62,991 bases of DNA from F23-B02 sp045599385. Its GTDB lineage: Bacteria; Bacillota; Clostridia; Oscillospirales; Oscillospiraceae. Position numbers and translations under genes: made by a program. The DNA lies in assembly GCA_045599385.1 (NCBI GenBank), contig JAZRVW010000061.1:1-62991 (forward strand), read 5' to 3'. Positions 15,813-24,149 of this stretch are shown piece after piece; position 1 is the first letter of the stretch; every line of letters begins with the position of its first letter. The notes below the pieces were generated by a model. The model had not been told where the DNA came from and did not search any database. It saw nothing but the letters and a program-made list of their open reading frames with translations.

Positions 15813-18305
15813 TTATTCCTCTGCGGGAGAAACCTCCGCCTCTTCCTCGTCCTTGTCGGTGACGGCAATGGAGATGACCTTCGCATCTCCTGTCAGGCGC
15901 ATTACGCGGACACCCTGGGTGCTTCTGCCCAGCAGATTGATGCTTCCGATGTCCATGCGGATAATGGTGCCGTCGTCGGAAACGATGAGCAGGTCCTCGT
16001 CACCGGATACAACCTTGACGTCGGCAATCTTACCCGTCTTTTCGGTGATGTTGTAGTTTTTGAGTCCCATGCCGCCGCGGCCCTGCAGGCTGTATTCGGC
16101 AACGTCGGTGCGCTTGCCGTAGCCGTTCTGGGTAATGGTGAGAAGGCTCATGCCCTCGCCCGCTATGCCCGCGCCGACAACGAAGTCGCCCTCGCGGAGC
16201 TTGATGCCGCGGACGCCCACAGCGTCACGTCCCATGGCGCGAACGTCGTTTTCGTCGAAGCATATACTCATGCCCTCGTGGGTTGCAATGAGTATACGGC
16301 ACTTACCATCGGTGGGCAGAACGGTCATAAGCTCGTCGTCCTCGTCAAGAGAGAGGGCGCGGATACCGCTTGTGCGGATATTGCGGAACTGGTTCTGGGC
16401 AGTGCGCTTTACGGTGCCGTTGCGGGTTACGAACATGAGGTAGTTGTCCTCTTCGATGCCTCTTGCGGCAATCATGGCGCTGACGCGCTCGCCTGGCTCC
16501 GTGGGAATGATGTTGACAATGTTCGTGCCGCGGGCGTTTCTGCCTGCCTCGGGAATGCGGTAGCCCTTGCGGAAATATACCTTGCCCTTTGAGGTGAAGA
16601 ACAGAATGTTGTCGTGGGTGGAGGCGGTGAATACCGTGTCAACATAGTCCTCCTCCCGCGTGGTCATTGCCCTTACGCCCTTGCCGCCGCGTCCCTGTGC
16701 CTTATACTCGGTGCAGGGCAGACGCTTGATATAGCCGTTGTGGGTGAGGGTATATACGCAGTCCTCTTCTTCGATGAGGTCCTCGATGTCAATCTCGTCC
16801 TCAACGTCCTGAATTTCGGTTTTTCTCTCATCTCCGTATTTGTCGCGGATTGCGATGAGCTCGTCCTTGAGAACTGCCTTAATCTTTTCGGGGTCTTCAA
16901 GCAGGCTCTTGAAGTAGGCAATTCTGTCCTCAAGCTCCTTATACTCGTTTTCAAGCTTCTCGCGGTCAAGTCCCTGAAGCGCCTTAAGACGCATATCGAG
17001 AATTGCCTGGGCCTGAACCTCGTCAAGACCGAAGCGTGCCATGAGGTTTTCCCTTGCGTCATCGTAGCTTGTGCGGATAATGCGGATAACCTCGTCGATA
17101 TTGTCCTGAGCAATCAGCAGACCTTCAAGAAGATGTGCGCGCTCCTCCGCCTTGCGCAGATCGAATTTCGTTCTGCGGACGATGAGCTCCTCCTGGAAGC
17201 TGAGGTACTCGTCGATGATGTGACGGAGATTGAGTATTTTGGGCTGTGTCTGGTTGTTGACCAGCGCAAGCATGTTTATGGAGAAGGATGTCTGAAGCTG
17301 GGTCTGGGCAAGAAGTCTGTTCAGCACCACCTGGGGATTTGCATCGCGCTTGAGCTCGATGACGATGCGCATACCGTTGCGGTCGGTTTCGTCGCGGAGG
17401 TCGGAGATGCCCTCAAGTCGCTTCTCGCGCACCTGCTCCGCGATTGCGGCGATGAGCTGGCGCTTGTTCACCTGATAGGGTAGCTCGGTAACGATTATTC
17501 TTATTCTGTCCTTTGCAAATTCCTCAAACTCGGTGCGTGCGCGGACAACGATTCTGCCGCGTCCCGTGAGGTATGCCTGACGGATTCCGCTGCGTCCCAT
17601 GATGATGCCCTTGGTGGGGAAGTCGGGGCCGCTGATGTGCTCGAGAAGCTCGTTCATGCTGGCCTCGGGATTGTCCAGAACGCAGACGCAGGCGTTGATG
17701 ACCTCGGTAAGATTGTGGGGCGGAATATTGGTTGCCATGCCGACGGCGATGCCGCTTGAGCCGTTCACCAGAAGGTTGGGGAAGCGGGAGGGGAGTACAA
17801 TGGGCTCCCTGCGGGTTTCGTCGAAGTTGGGGAGATAGTCAACGGTTTCCTTGTCGATGTCGCGGAGCATTTCGTCGCTCATGCGTGCCATGCGCGCCTC
17901 GGTGTATCGGTAGGCTGCAGGGGGATCGCCGTCAACGGAGCCGAAGTTGCCGTGACCGTCGATGAGGGGATAGCGCATGGAGAAATCCTGCGCCAGACGG
18001 ACGAGGGCATCGTAAACAGATGCGTCGCCGTGGGGATGATAGCGGCCCAGAACGTCACCGACGGCGGTTGCGCACTTTCTGAAGGGCTTGTCGTGGGTGA
18101 GGTTATCCTCGTACATGGCATAGAGTATGCGGCGGTGTACGGGCTTCAGACCGTCGCGTACGTCAGGCAGGGCACGGCCTACGATGACGCTCATTGCATA
18201 TTCGATATAGCTGGATTTCATTTCCTTAACCAGCTCGGATTCTACAATAAGCTGCTCGGGAAAGGCTATATCCTCGGGTTTGTAGTCTTTATTTTTGCTT
18301 GCCAT
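15813..18305 (-). CDS. gyrA: DNA gyrase subunit A
   Basis: GyrA is the breakage-reunion subunit of gyrase, which introduces negative supercoils. The 830-aa protein carries the catalytic tyrosine in 'AAYRYTEARM' near residue 130, the quinolone-determining region 'GRYHPHGDASVYDAL' and six C-terminal beta-pinwheel repeats with a GyrA-box-like 'QGRGGKGVRAM'. The position equivalent to E. coli Ser83 is alanine, followed by serine, the arrangement found in mycobacteria. GGAAG precedes the ATG. It follows gyrB after a 230-bp gap filled with repeats, and the C-terminus is acidic. Confidence 0.98.
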   Translation of the reverse strand: MASKNKDYKPEDIAFPEQLIVESELVKEMKSSYIEYAMSVIVGRALPDVRDGLKPVHRRILYAMYEDNLTHDKPFRKCATAVGDVLGRYHPHGDASVYDALVRLAQDFSMRYPLIDGHGNFGSVDGDPPAAYRYTEARMARMSDEMLRDIDKETVDYLPNFDETRREPIVLPSRFPNLLVNGSSGIAVGMATNIPPHNLTEVINACVCVLDNPEASMNELLEHISGPDFPTKGIIMGRSGIRQAYLTGRGRIVVRARTEFEEFAKDRIRIIVTELPYQVNKRQLIAAIAEQVREKRLEGISDLRDETDRNGMRIVIELKRDANPQVVLNRLLAQTQLQTSFSINMLALVNNQTQPKILNLRHIIDEYLSFQEELIVRRTKFDLRKAEERAHLLEGLLIAQDNIDEVIRIIRTSYDDARENLMARFGLDEVQAQAILDMRLKALQGLDREKLENEYKELEDRIAYFKSLLEDPEKIKAVLKDELIAIRDKYGDERKTEIQDVEDEIDIEDLIEEEDCVYTLTHNGYIKRLPCTEYKAQGRGGKGVRAMTTREEDYVDTVFTASTHDNILFFTSKGKVYFRKGYRIPEAGRNARGTNIVNIIPTEPGERVSAMIAARGIEEDNYLMFVTRNGTVKRTAQNQFRNIRTSGIRALSLDEDDELMTVLPTDGKCRILIATHEGMSICFDENDVRAMGRDAVGVRGIKLREGDFVVGAGIAGEGMSLLTITQNGYGKRTDVAEYSLQGRGGMGLKNYNITEKTGKIADVKVVSGDEDLLIVSDDGTIIRMDIGSINLLGRSTQGVRVMRLTGDAKVISIAVTDKDEEEAEVSPAEE

Positions 18306-18350
18306 ATTAATTCTTCCTTATCAATATAAGCTGTACTTTCAACATTATTT

Positions 18351-18432
18351 GTCATTCTGAACGTAGTGAAGAATCCCCTCATTACGCTGCTCGCCGCAGG
18401 AGATTCTTCGTCGCAAGCTCCTCAGAATGACA
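18351..18432. repeat. GTCATTCTGA repeat copy
   Basis: An 82-bp copy with intact terminal inverted repeats GTCATTCTGA/TCAGAATGAC and inner GAAGAATC/GATTCTTC, located in the gyrB-gyrA gap. Confidence 0.88.
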
Positions 18433-18453
18433 GCGTTTTTTGCTGCGGCATTC

Positions 18454-18518
18454 GGAACAGGCAAGCCTGTTCCCTACAGCGTTGCGGAAACAGTATAGGG
18501 AACGGTCTTAACCGTTCC
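18454..18518. repeat. Two adjacent GGAAC palindromes
   Basis: GGAACAGGC-AA-GCCTGTTCC (18454-18473) and GGAACGGT-CTTA-ACCGTTCC (18499-18518), separated by CTACAG-rich sequence with a second CTGTAG after. They have no T-tract and look like another short dispersed palindrome rather than a terminator. Confidence 0.65.
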
Positions 18519-18535
18519 GCCTGTAGAGTGAAAAA

Positions 18536-20467
18536 TCAGAAGTCCAGATTTACCGCGTACTTGGCATTTTCTTCGATGAATGCCTTACGGGGTTCAACCT
18601 GCTCGCCCATGAGAACGGTAAAAATCTCGTCCGCCTTCACCGCGTCCTCAAGACATATACGGCGGAGCGTTCTGGTTTCGGGGTTCATGGTGGTTTCCCA
18701 CAGCTCGTGGGGGTTCATTTCACCGAGACCCTTGAAGCGATTTATCTCAATTCTCGCGTTGGGATTGTCGCCGCGCATTTCCGCGGATATGCGGTCGCGC
18801 TCCTCGTCGGAGAAGGCGACACGGGTGGTCTTGCCGCGGCTGAGCTTGTAAAGCGGAGGCACGGCGGAATATACATAGCCCTGCTCGATGAGCGGGCGCA
18901 TGAAGCGGAAGAAGAAGGTCAGCATGAGGGTGCGGATATGTGCACCGTCAACGTCGGCATCAGCCATGATGACAATCTTGTGATAGCGGAGCTTGTTTAA
19001 GTCAAACTCGTCGCCGATGCCCGCGCCTAAAGCGGTGATGACGGGTGCCAGCTTTTCGTTGCCGTAGACCTTGTCGGCACGGGCCTTTTCAACGTTCAGC
19101 ATCTTGCCCCAGAGGGGAAGAATTGCCTGATAGCGTGAGTCACGTCCCTGGGTTGCGGAGCCGCCTGCGGAGTCACCCTCGACGATGTAGATTTCGGTCA
19201 GGGCAGGGTCACGCTCGTTGCAGTCGCGGAGCTTGTCGGGCATCTGTCCCGATTCAAGTCCCGTCTTTCTGCGGACGGATTCGCGGGCTTTTCTCGCGGC
19301 CTCTCTTGCGCGGGAGGCGGTCATTGCCTTGTCGAGAATAGCCTTGCCGACAGCGGGGTTTTCCTCAAGGAACTGCGCCAGCTTGTCGGACACAACGGAG
19401 TCCACCAGAGTGCGCATTTCGCTGTTGCCAAGCTTCTGCTTGGTCTGTCCCTCAAACTGCGGCTCCGTGAGCTTAACGGAGATAATGGCGCTCATGCCCT
19501 CGCGGCAGTCCTCGCCGCTGAGCTTGTCGTCATTTTTAAGAATGTTGTTTTTGATGCCGTAGGCGTTGAGCACGCGGGTAAGTGCCGTGCGGAAGCCCGT
19601 TTCGTGCATGCCGCCCTCGGGAGTGTGGATATTGTTTGCGAATGAAACGATTACCTCGTTGTAGCTGTCGCTGTACTGAAGGGCAATTTCCGCCTCGGAA
19701 TCCTCGCGGGTGCTCTTCATGTAGATGACCTCGGAGTGCAGGGGAGTCTTGTTCTGATTGATGTAGGAAACGTACTCTCTGATGCCGCCCTCGTAGCACA
19801 TCTCGTCCTTCTGCTCTTTACCCGGGCGCTTATCCTCGGTGGAGATGAACAGTCCGCCGTTGAGGAAGGCCTGCTCACGCATACGGGTATGGAGAACGTC
19901 ATAATCGTAGACGGTGTCGTCGAACATCTCGGGGTCGGGCTTGAAGCGGACGGTGGTGCCTGTACGGTCGGTGTCGCCGATGATTTTCATTTCCTGCGTA
20001 ATGTTGCCGCGGGAGAATTTCATCTCGTATATCTTGCCGTTCTTGTGAACGTGAACCTCAAGCCATTCGCTCATGGCATTGACGACGGAGGCGCCTACGC
20101 CGTGGAGACCGCCGGATACCTTGTATCCGCCGCCGCCGAATTTGCCGCCTGCGTGGAGAACGGTGAAAACGACCTCAAGTGCGCTCTTGCCCGTCTGCTC
20201 CTGAATGTCAACGGGTATACCTCGGCCGTTGTCGCTTACGGAGATGACATCACCCTCCTCGATGACAACTTCAATGCGGTCGCAGTAGCCTGCCAGCGCC
20301 TCGTCAATGGAGTTATCCACAATCTCATAGACAAGGTGGTGCAGACCGCTTGAGGAGGTACTGCCGATGTACATGCCGGGACGCTTGCGCACAGCCTCAA
20401 GGCCTTCAAGCACCTGAATCTGCGATGCGTCATATTCCTGTGTTATCTTCTCATTGATATCAGACAT
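18536..20467 (-). CDS. gyrB: DNA gyrase subunit B
   Basis: GyrB is the ATPase subunit of gyrase. The 643-aa protein has the GHKL ATP-binding motifs 'EIVDNSIDEALAG' and 'DNGRGIPVD', the K-loop 'GLHGVGASVVNA' and the TOPRIM metal motif 'VEGDSAGG' with 'DADVDGAHIRTL'. The segment after it reads LPLWGKMLNVEKAR, with Trp where many GyrB proteins have Arg or Lys. The SD AAGGAGAC precedes the ATG. The upstream neighbour is the DUF559 cassette, which separates gyrB from remB. Confidence 0.98.
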   Translation of the reverse strand: MSDINEKITQEYDASQIQVLEGLEAVRKRPGMYIGSTSSSGLHHLVYEIVDNSIDEALAGYCDRIEVVIEEGDVISVSDNGRGIPVDIQEQTGKSALEVVFTVLHAGGKFGGGGYKVSGGLHGVGASVVNAMSEWLEVHVHKNGKIYEMKFSRGNITQEMKIIGDTDRTGTTVRFKPDPEMFDDTVYDYDVLHTRMREQAFLNGGLFISTEDKRPGKEQKDEMCYEGGIREYVSYINQNKTPLHSEVIYMKSTREDSEAEIALQYSDSYNEVIVSFANNIHTPEGGMHETGFRTALTRVLNAYGIKNNILKNDDKLSGEDCREGMSAIISVKLTEPQFEGQTKQKLGNSEMRTLVDSVVSDKLAQFLEENPAVGKAILDKAMTASRAREAARKARESVRRKTGLESGQMPDKLRDCNERDPALTEIYIVEGDSAGGSATQGRDSRYQAILPLWGKMLNVEKARADKVYGNEKLAPVITALGAGIGDEFDLNKLRYHKIVIMADADVDGAHIRTLMLTFFFRFMRPLIEQGYVYSAVPPLYKLSRGKTTRVAFSDEERDRISAEMRGDNPNARIEINRFKGLGEMNPHELWETTMNPETRTLRRICLEDAVKADEIFTVLMGEQVEPRKAFIEENAKYAVNLDF

Positions 20468-20488
20468 TTTTTGTCTCCTTTTGTGTTC

Positions 20489-20893
20489 TCATGGCTCCCC
20501 TTGAGGGGAGCTGTCGCCGCAGGCGACTGAAGGGTGATTTACTTTGAATCTGACAGCTTCGTCGATTCTCATACACACACCTTCAAAATTTTTGAGAACA
20601 TCTGAATTACTGAATCTTATTACTTCAATTCCGAACTCGGAAAGACGCTTTGTTCTTTCTTCATCGTATATTTTTTCTTTATCTTTATAATGCTGTGAGC
20701 CGTCAAGCTCAACCGCAAGCTTTGCCTTGTGACAGTAGAAATCAACGATGTAGTTTTCGATAATTTCCTGCCGTCTGAAACGAATCGGATATTTGCAAAG
20801 AAAATCGTACCATAAATGCCGTTCCTCCTTCGTCATTTCACGACGAAGCTTTCTGGCATATTCAATGTTTTCCTCATTTCTGGGATGATCCAT
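20489..20893 (-). CDS. DUF559 PD-(D/E)XK endonuclease-like protein inside an inverted-repeat cassette
   Basis: DUF559 proteins are Vsr-like members of the PD-(D/E)XK nuclease superfamily with no well-established cellular role. The 134-aa protein has the conserved 'RKLRREMTKEERHLWY' N-terminal helix, 'FRRQEIIENYIVDFYC' and 'LAVELDGSQHY', giving the D...ExD catalytic pattern around residues 51-65. The ribosome-binding GAAGGGTG before its ATG is the inner tip of the right 44-bp repeat, and its last 15 codons are read through the left repeat, with the stop codon just beyond it. The cassette (20493-20942) sits between remB and gyrB. A mobile or selfish role is inferred from this packing. Confidence 0.82.
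   Translation of the reverse strand: MDHPRNEENIEYARKLRREMTKEERHLWYDFLCKYPIRFRRQEIIENYIVDFYCHKAKLAVELDGSQHYKDKEKIYDEERTKRLSEFGIEVIRFSNSDVLKNFEGVCMRIDEAVRFKVNHPSVACGDSSPQGEP
20493..20536 (+). repeat. Left end of the DUF559 cassette
   Basis: GGCTCCCCTTGAGGGGAGC outer hairpin, then GTCGCC-GCA-GGCGAC inner hairpin, then TGAAGGGTG. On the minus strand it also encodes the C-terminus of the nuclease. Confidence 0.85.
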
Positions 20894-20898
20894 TTGTT

Positions 20899-20942
20899 CA
20901 CCCTTCAGTCAGCTTCGCTGACAGCTCCCCTCAAGGGGAGCC
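20899..20942 (-). repeat. Right end of the DUF559 cassette
   Basis: On the minus strand: the same outer hairpin, then GTCAGC-GAA-GCTGAC, then TGAAGGGTG, which serves as the SD of the nuclease gene. Confidence 0.85.
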
Positions 20943-20982
20943 TTTACACAATTACTCTGTTTTAAATTAAATTTTGCACGTT

Positions 20983-21246
20983 TCAGTACAAGGTATTTTC
21001 ATTTGCTCGTTTAAGAAGCGTCTGGGTTGCCATCTGGCTCAGATAAACGCGCATGCCGTCCTCATCCTGACACACCACAAAGCTCTTTGGAATGTCCTCG
21101 GCAACGTTTATCACCTGTCCGCTTTTTTCCGCCGCGGCAAGATATTTCCGCGTCAGATGTGACTGGCTTGTATTGTCAAGGTCGAACACGCCCACAACGC
21201 TTTTTTCGGGAACGAGAACGCCGCTTCCCAGATGGAGATACATCAT
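20983..21246 (-). CDS. remB: Extracellular matrix regulator RemB (DUF370)
   Basis: In Bacillus the yaaB gene between recF and gyrB encodes RemB, a small DUF370-family factor affecting biofilm matrix genes. The 87-aa product (ATG 21246; a second ATG follows at 21243) starts with 'MYLHLGSGVLVPEKSVVGVFD', the family hallmark, and has 'KSFVVCQDEDGMRVYLS' later. It overlaps the recF stop. Its position in dnaA-dnaN-yaaA-recF-remB-gyrB order is the classical one, here interrupted by the DUF559 cassette before gyrB. Confidence 0.88.
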   Translation of the reverse strand: MMYLHLGSGVLVPEKSVVGVFDLDNTSQSHLTRKYLAAAEKSGQVINVAEDIPKSFVVCQDEDGMRVYLSQMATQTLLKRANENTLY

Positions 21247-22343
21247 CTTATACGTCCTTTCTCCACGTGAAGCACCTTTCCGCCCGTGCGGTTTGAGATA
21301 CCCTCGTCCTCACAGCAGGTGATGAGCGTCTGTCCTCCGCCGATGCGGTTAAGCACAAACTCCTGACGCTTCGTGTCAAGCTCCGACAGCACATCGTCAA
21401 GCAGAAGAATGGGGTACTCGCCCGTTTCGTCAAGGTAGATTTCCCGCTCCGCAAGCTTTATTGAAAGTGCCGCCGTTCTCGTCTGTCCCTGACTTGCGAA
21501 GCTCCGGGCATTCTGACCGTTTATGGAGATTATGAGGTCGTCCTTATGGGCTCCCGAAAGGCACTGCTGACTTTCAAGCTCCGCTTTTCTGTGGCTCTCC
21601 TGATGCTCGCAGAGGTCGTAGTAAATCTCCTTTGCGCTGCCAAGAGGGTCACGCACCGTGGAGACAGTCGTGTATTCGATGCCCAGCTTTTCACCCAGTC
21701 CCGAAAACTCCGCGTGAATGGGTGCCGCCTCCTCCGCAAGACGCGAGGCGAAAGCAGCGCGGTAGCGGATAAGCTGTGCGCTCATTCGGCACATGCCGTC
21801 GGAAAACTCATCGAGTGTGTCCAGCAGCGAGGGTTTTTCCCGCCAGTCTCTGAGAATGCGAGTCTTGCTCTCATAGAATTTATTGAATTGTGAAAGATAC
21901 TCGGCGTATCGCGGACGAATCTGACTTATGGCGTTGTCCATGAGCTTTCTTCTTGCCGCCGCGCCCTCTTTGATGAGGTTCAGGTCATCAGGGCAGAAGA
22001 GCACCGCCGTGAGCGTTCCGCTTAATTCCGAGGCGGTTTTCTTTACACCGTTTACGCTTATCTGCTTGCGGACGCCGTTTTTCATGACGATCCGCACGGT
22101 CTGCTCACGCTCATGGCTCTCAATATCCGCAAGAATTTCGCAGGAGTCGTTGCCGAAGCCCATGAGCTCCCTGTCAAACCTCGTGCGGAAGCTTCTGCCG
22201 GAGGCGAGAATATAAACCGCCTCAAGCAGATTTGTTTTTCCCTGGGCGTTTGCGCCGTATATCACGTTTGTGCCCGGGGAAAAATCCGCAGTTTCAAATT
22301 CGTAGTTGCGAAAGCCGTTGAGGGCTATTCTGTTAACTTTCAT
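21243..22343 (-). CDS. recF: DNA replication and repair protein RecF
   Basis: RecF is an SMC/ABC-like ATPase that helps load RecA at gaps through RecOR. The 366-aa protein shows the N-terminal 'LNGFRNYE' motif, Walker A GANAQGKTNL near residue 35, the ABC signature region 'SQGQTRTAALSIKLAE' and Walker B 'ILLLDDVLSELD'. It overlaps the yaaA gene upstream by ATGA and remB downstream, indicating one operon with dnaN. Length is normal. Confidence 0.97.
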   Translation of the reverse strand: MKVNRIALNGFRNYEFETADFSPGTNVIYGANAQGKTNLLEAVYILASGRSFRTRFDRELMGFGNDSCEILADIESHEREQTVRIVMKNGVRKQISVNGVKKTASELSGTLTAVLFCPDDLNLIKEGAAARRKLMDNAISQIRPRYAEYLSQFNKFYESKTRILRDWREKPSLLDTLDEFSDGMCRMSAQLIRYRAAFASRLAEEAAPIHAEFSGLGEKLGIEYTTVSTVRDPLGSAKEIYYDLCEHQESHRKAELESQQCLSGAHKDDLIISINGQNARSFASQGQTRTAALSIKLAEREIYLDETGEYPILLLDDVLSELDTKRQEFVLNRIGGGQTLITCCEDEGISNRTGGKVLHVEKGRIR

Positions 22344-22552
22344 TCACTTACAATTTCCAGCTCTGCATCGGCAAATTTTACTTTGTCGCCGACGCGGATT
22401 TTCTTGCCGCGCTGTGTGCAAACCTCACCGTTTACCTCAACCATGCCCTCGGCAATTACAAACTTTGCTTCTCCGCCGGTACCCACAAGGGCCGCAAATT
22501 TCAGCAGGGAATCAAGCTTGATAAATTCGGTATTAATCGCAATTTTTTCCAT
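22340..22552 (-). CDS. yaaA: S4-domain protein YaaA (RlbA)
   Basis: A 70-aa RNA-binding S4-like protein located, as in Bacillus, between dnaN and recF; it has been linked to ribosome assembly. The S4 pattern is visible as 'IKLDSLLKFAALVGTGGEAK', 'GMVEVNGEVCTQRGKKIRVGD'. It starts with MEKIAINTEFI and ends in a four-base overlap with recF. No other domain. Confidence 0.9.
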   Translation of the reverse strand: MEKIAINTEFIKLDSLLKFAALVGTGGEAKFVIAEGMVEVNGEVCTQRGKKIRVGDKVKFADAELEIVSE

Positions 22553-22593
22553 GGCTTTTCCTTTATATTTTACCCTTAAATAATCCGTTTTTT

Positions 22594-23040
22594 TCAGACA
22601 ACGCCCGCAATAGCAAGCATAAAATAAACAAGCACGGCAACGGCAAGCAGGTCAAGAGCCATTACCTTGAGAACGCATTTTACAACGCTTCCGCTATCAT
22701 AAAGAACGCCCTTTTTTATGCTTCTTTCGCACACCGTTCCCTTGAAAACGCAGATGACGGCGTTGCAGACAAAGGCAATCACAAACGCGGTTTTCAGTTT
22801 TTCGGGTGCGTCAAAGCCGCAGTTGTTGACAGCAATAACGGTTTCAAGCGCCGAATATATAACGGTTGAAAAAACGGCAACCGCAAGAACTGCAAAATAT
22901 CCGTTTACTTCAAAAGTGGTTGAATTTTTCTTACAAACTCCTCCGTTTTCCGCCTCTCTTTTTGCCTTAAGCATCTGCGTAAGCTCAAAAAGGAAGGCCA
23001 GAAGAGGAACTATTATAAGACAGCAGACAATAACATTCAT
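22594..23040 (-). CDS. Unrecognised four-helix membrane protein between dnaN and yaaA
   Basis: I do not recognise this 148-aa protein. It has four hydrophobic segments: residues about 3-21, 47-71, 84-104 and 120-146, with a charged, cysteine-containing loop between the first two (KAKREAENGG) and another between the third and fourth (CERSIKKG). It starts 5 bp after the dnaN stop and precedes yaaA by 41 bp, so it is inserted in the usually contiguous dnaN-yaaA-recF unit. No motif suggests a function. Confidence 0.65.
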   Translation of the reverse strand: MNVIVCCLIIVPLLAFLFELTQMLKAKREAENGGVCKKNSTTFEVNGYFAVLAVAVFSTVIYSALETVIAVNNCGFDAPEKLKTAFVIAFVCNAVICVFKGTVCERSIKKGVLYDSGSVVKCVLKVMALDLLAVAVLVYFMLAIAGVV

Positions 23041-23045
23041 ATTTT

Positions 23046-24149
23046 TTACGCTCTGAGCTTTATGGGGAGAATCATGAACTTGAAGCTGTCATTTTCGTCA
23101 GCGGGAATAATTACGCAGGGGGAGGAAGCAGTGTTGAGGCAGATTTTCAGCTCATCTGCGGGTGCCGCCTTCAGAGCGTCCATGAGATAACGGTCATTGA
23201 AGCCGATTTCAAGCTCCTCACCGTTACCCTCGCATATACATACGTCCTCGGCCTTGCCGATGGGAGTATTGCAGAGGCAGTCGATTACACCGTCACCGAA
23301 GGTCATGCGCACGGGGTTTCTGGTCTTGTCGTCAACAATGAGTGAAACACGGTCAACGGCGCGCTGAAGCTCGCTGCGGTTTACGCCGACCTCGTACTTG
23401 AAGTTTTCGGGAACTGCCTTTCTGTAATTGAGGAAGTCACCTTCAAGACGGCGGGTCACCACAACGTTATTTCCCATGGTGAAGGAAATGTGGCTTCCTC
23501 CCACGGAAATTGTAATCATCTCCTCTTCATCGTTGGAGCAGATTCTTTCAATATCGTTGAGTGCGGTGCCGGGAACGATAAATTCGTTGTTGCCGTCACC
23601 TTCGATTTTTTCGCGACGGAGAGCAAGACGGAAGCCGTCTACGGAAACGAGAGTGAGAACTCCGTCCTTGATTTCAAACATTGAGCCTGTATATACGGGA
23701 CGGCTGTCATTGTCGCTTACGGCGAAGATGCTCTGGTTTATCATCTTTTTAAGAACAGCCTGGGAAACGGTATAGCTCTGAAGTCCTTCAACGGAGGGAA
23801 GCTCGGGAAATCTTTCGGAATCCATGCCCATAAAGACGAACTCGGTCTTTCCGCACTTGACGGAGGTGGAGTTTTTTTCATCGGAGGTAACGGTTACAAG
23901 ACCGTCGGGCAGACGGCGAACCATTTCACCGAAAAGCTTTGCATTGAGAACGACGGAGCCGGGTTCCTTTACATCGGCTTCTACTTTTGAATAAATGCCT
24001 TTCTTAAGGTCATAGCCCGTAACGCGCAGGCATTCGCCTGCTTCGAGCAGAAGACCCTCCAGCTCTTCAATGGGGCTTTTACTTGCGGTTGCTCTGGAGC
24101 TTATATTTACTGCGCTCTGAAGAAGATATTTTTCGCATGTGAATTTCAT
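23046..24149 (-). CDS. dnaN: DNA polymerase III beta sliding clamp
   Basis: DnaN is the homodimeric processivity ring of the replicase. The 367-aa protein has the three-domain clamp length and features such as 'MKFTCEKYLLQSAVNISSRA' at the N-terminus, 'GFRLALRR' in domain 2 and the C-terminal 'MILPIKLR' that contributes to the client-binding pocket. GGGAGG lies upstream of the ATG. It is separated from dnaA by a 238-bp region with origin features. Confidence 0.98.
   Translation of the reverse strand: MKFTCEKYLLQSAVNISSRATASKSPIEELEGLLLEAGECLRVTGYDLKKGIYSKVEADVKEPGSVVLNAKLFGEMVRRLPDGLVTVTSDEKNSTSVKCGKTEFVFMGMDSERFPELPSVEGLQSYTVSQAVLKKMINQSIFAVSDNDSRPVYTGSMFEIKDGVLTLVSVDGFRLALRREKIEGDGNNEFIVPGTALNDIERICSNDEEEMITISVGGSHISFTMGNNVVVTRRLEGDFLNYRKAVPENFKYEVGVNRSELQRAVDRVSLIVDDKTRNPVRMTFGDGVIDCLCNTPIGKAEDVCICEGNGEELEIGFNDRYLMDALKAAPADELKICLNTASSPCVIIPADENDSFKFMILPIKLRA

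Larger units (their letters stand above)
20493..20942. mobile_element. Candidate 450-bp DUF559 cassette bounded by covarying inverted ends
   Basis: The element runs from a left end (20493-20536) to a right end (20899-20942), both exactly 44 bp and in inverse orientation. It encodes one nuclease gene and nothing else. Each end has an outer hairpin CTCCCC-TTGA-GGGGAG, an inner hairpin and an inner tip GAAGGGTG. The inner stems differ in sequence but stay paired (see findings). No target-site duplication is visible. Mobility is a hypothesis. Confidence 0.55.
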
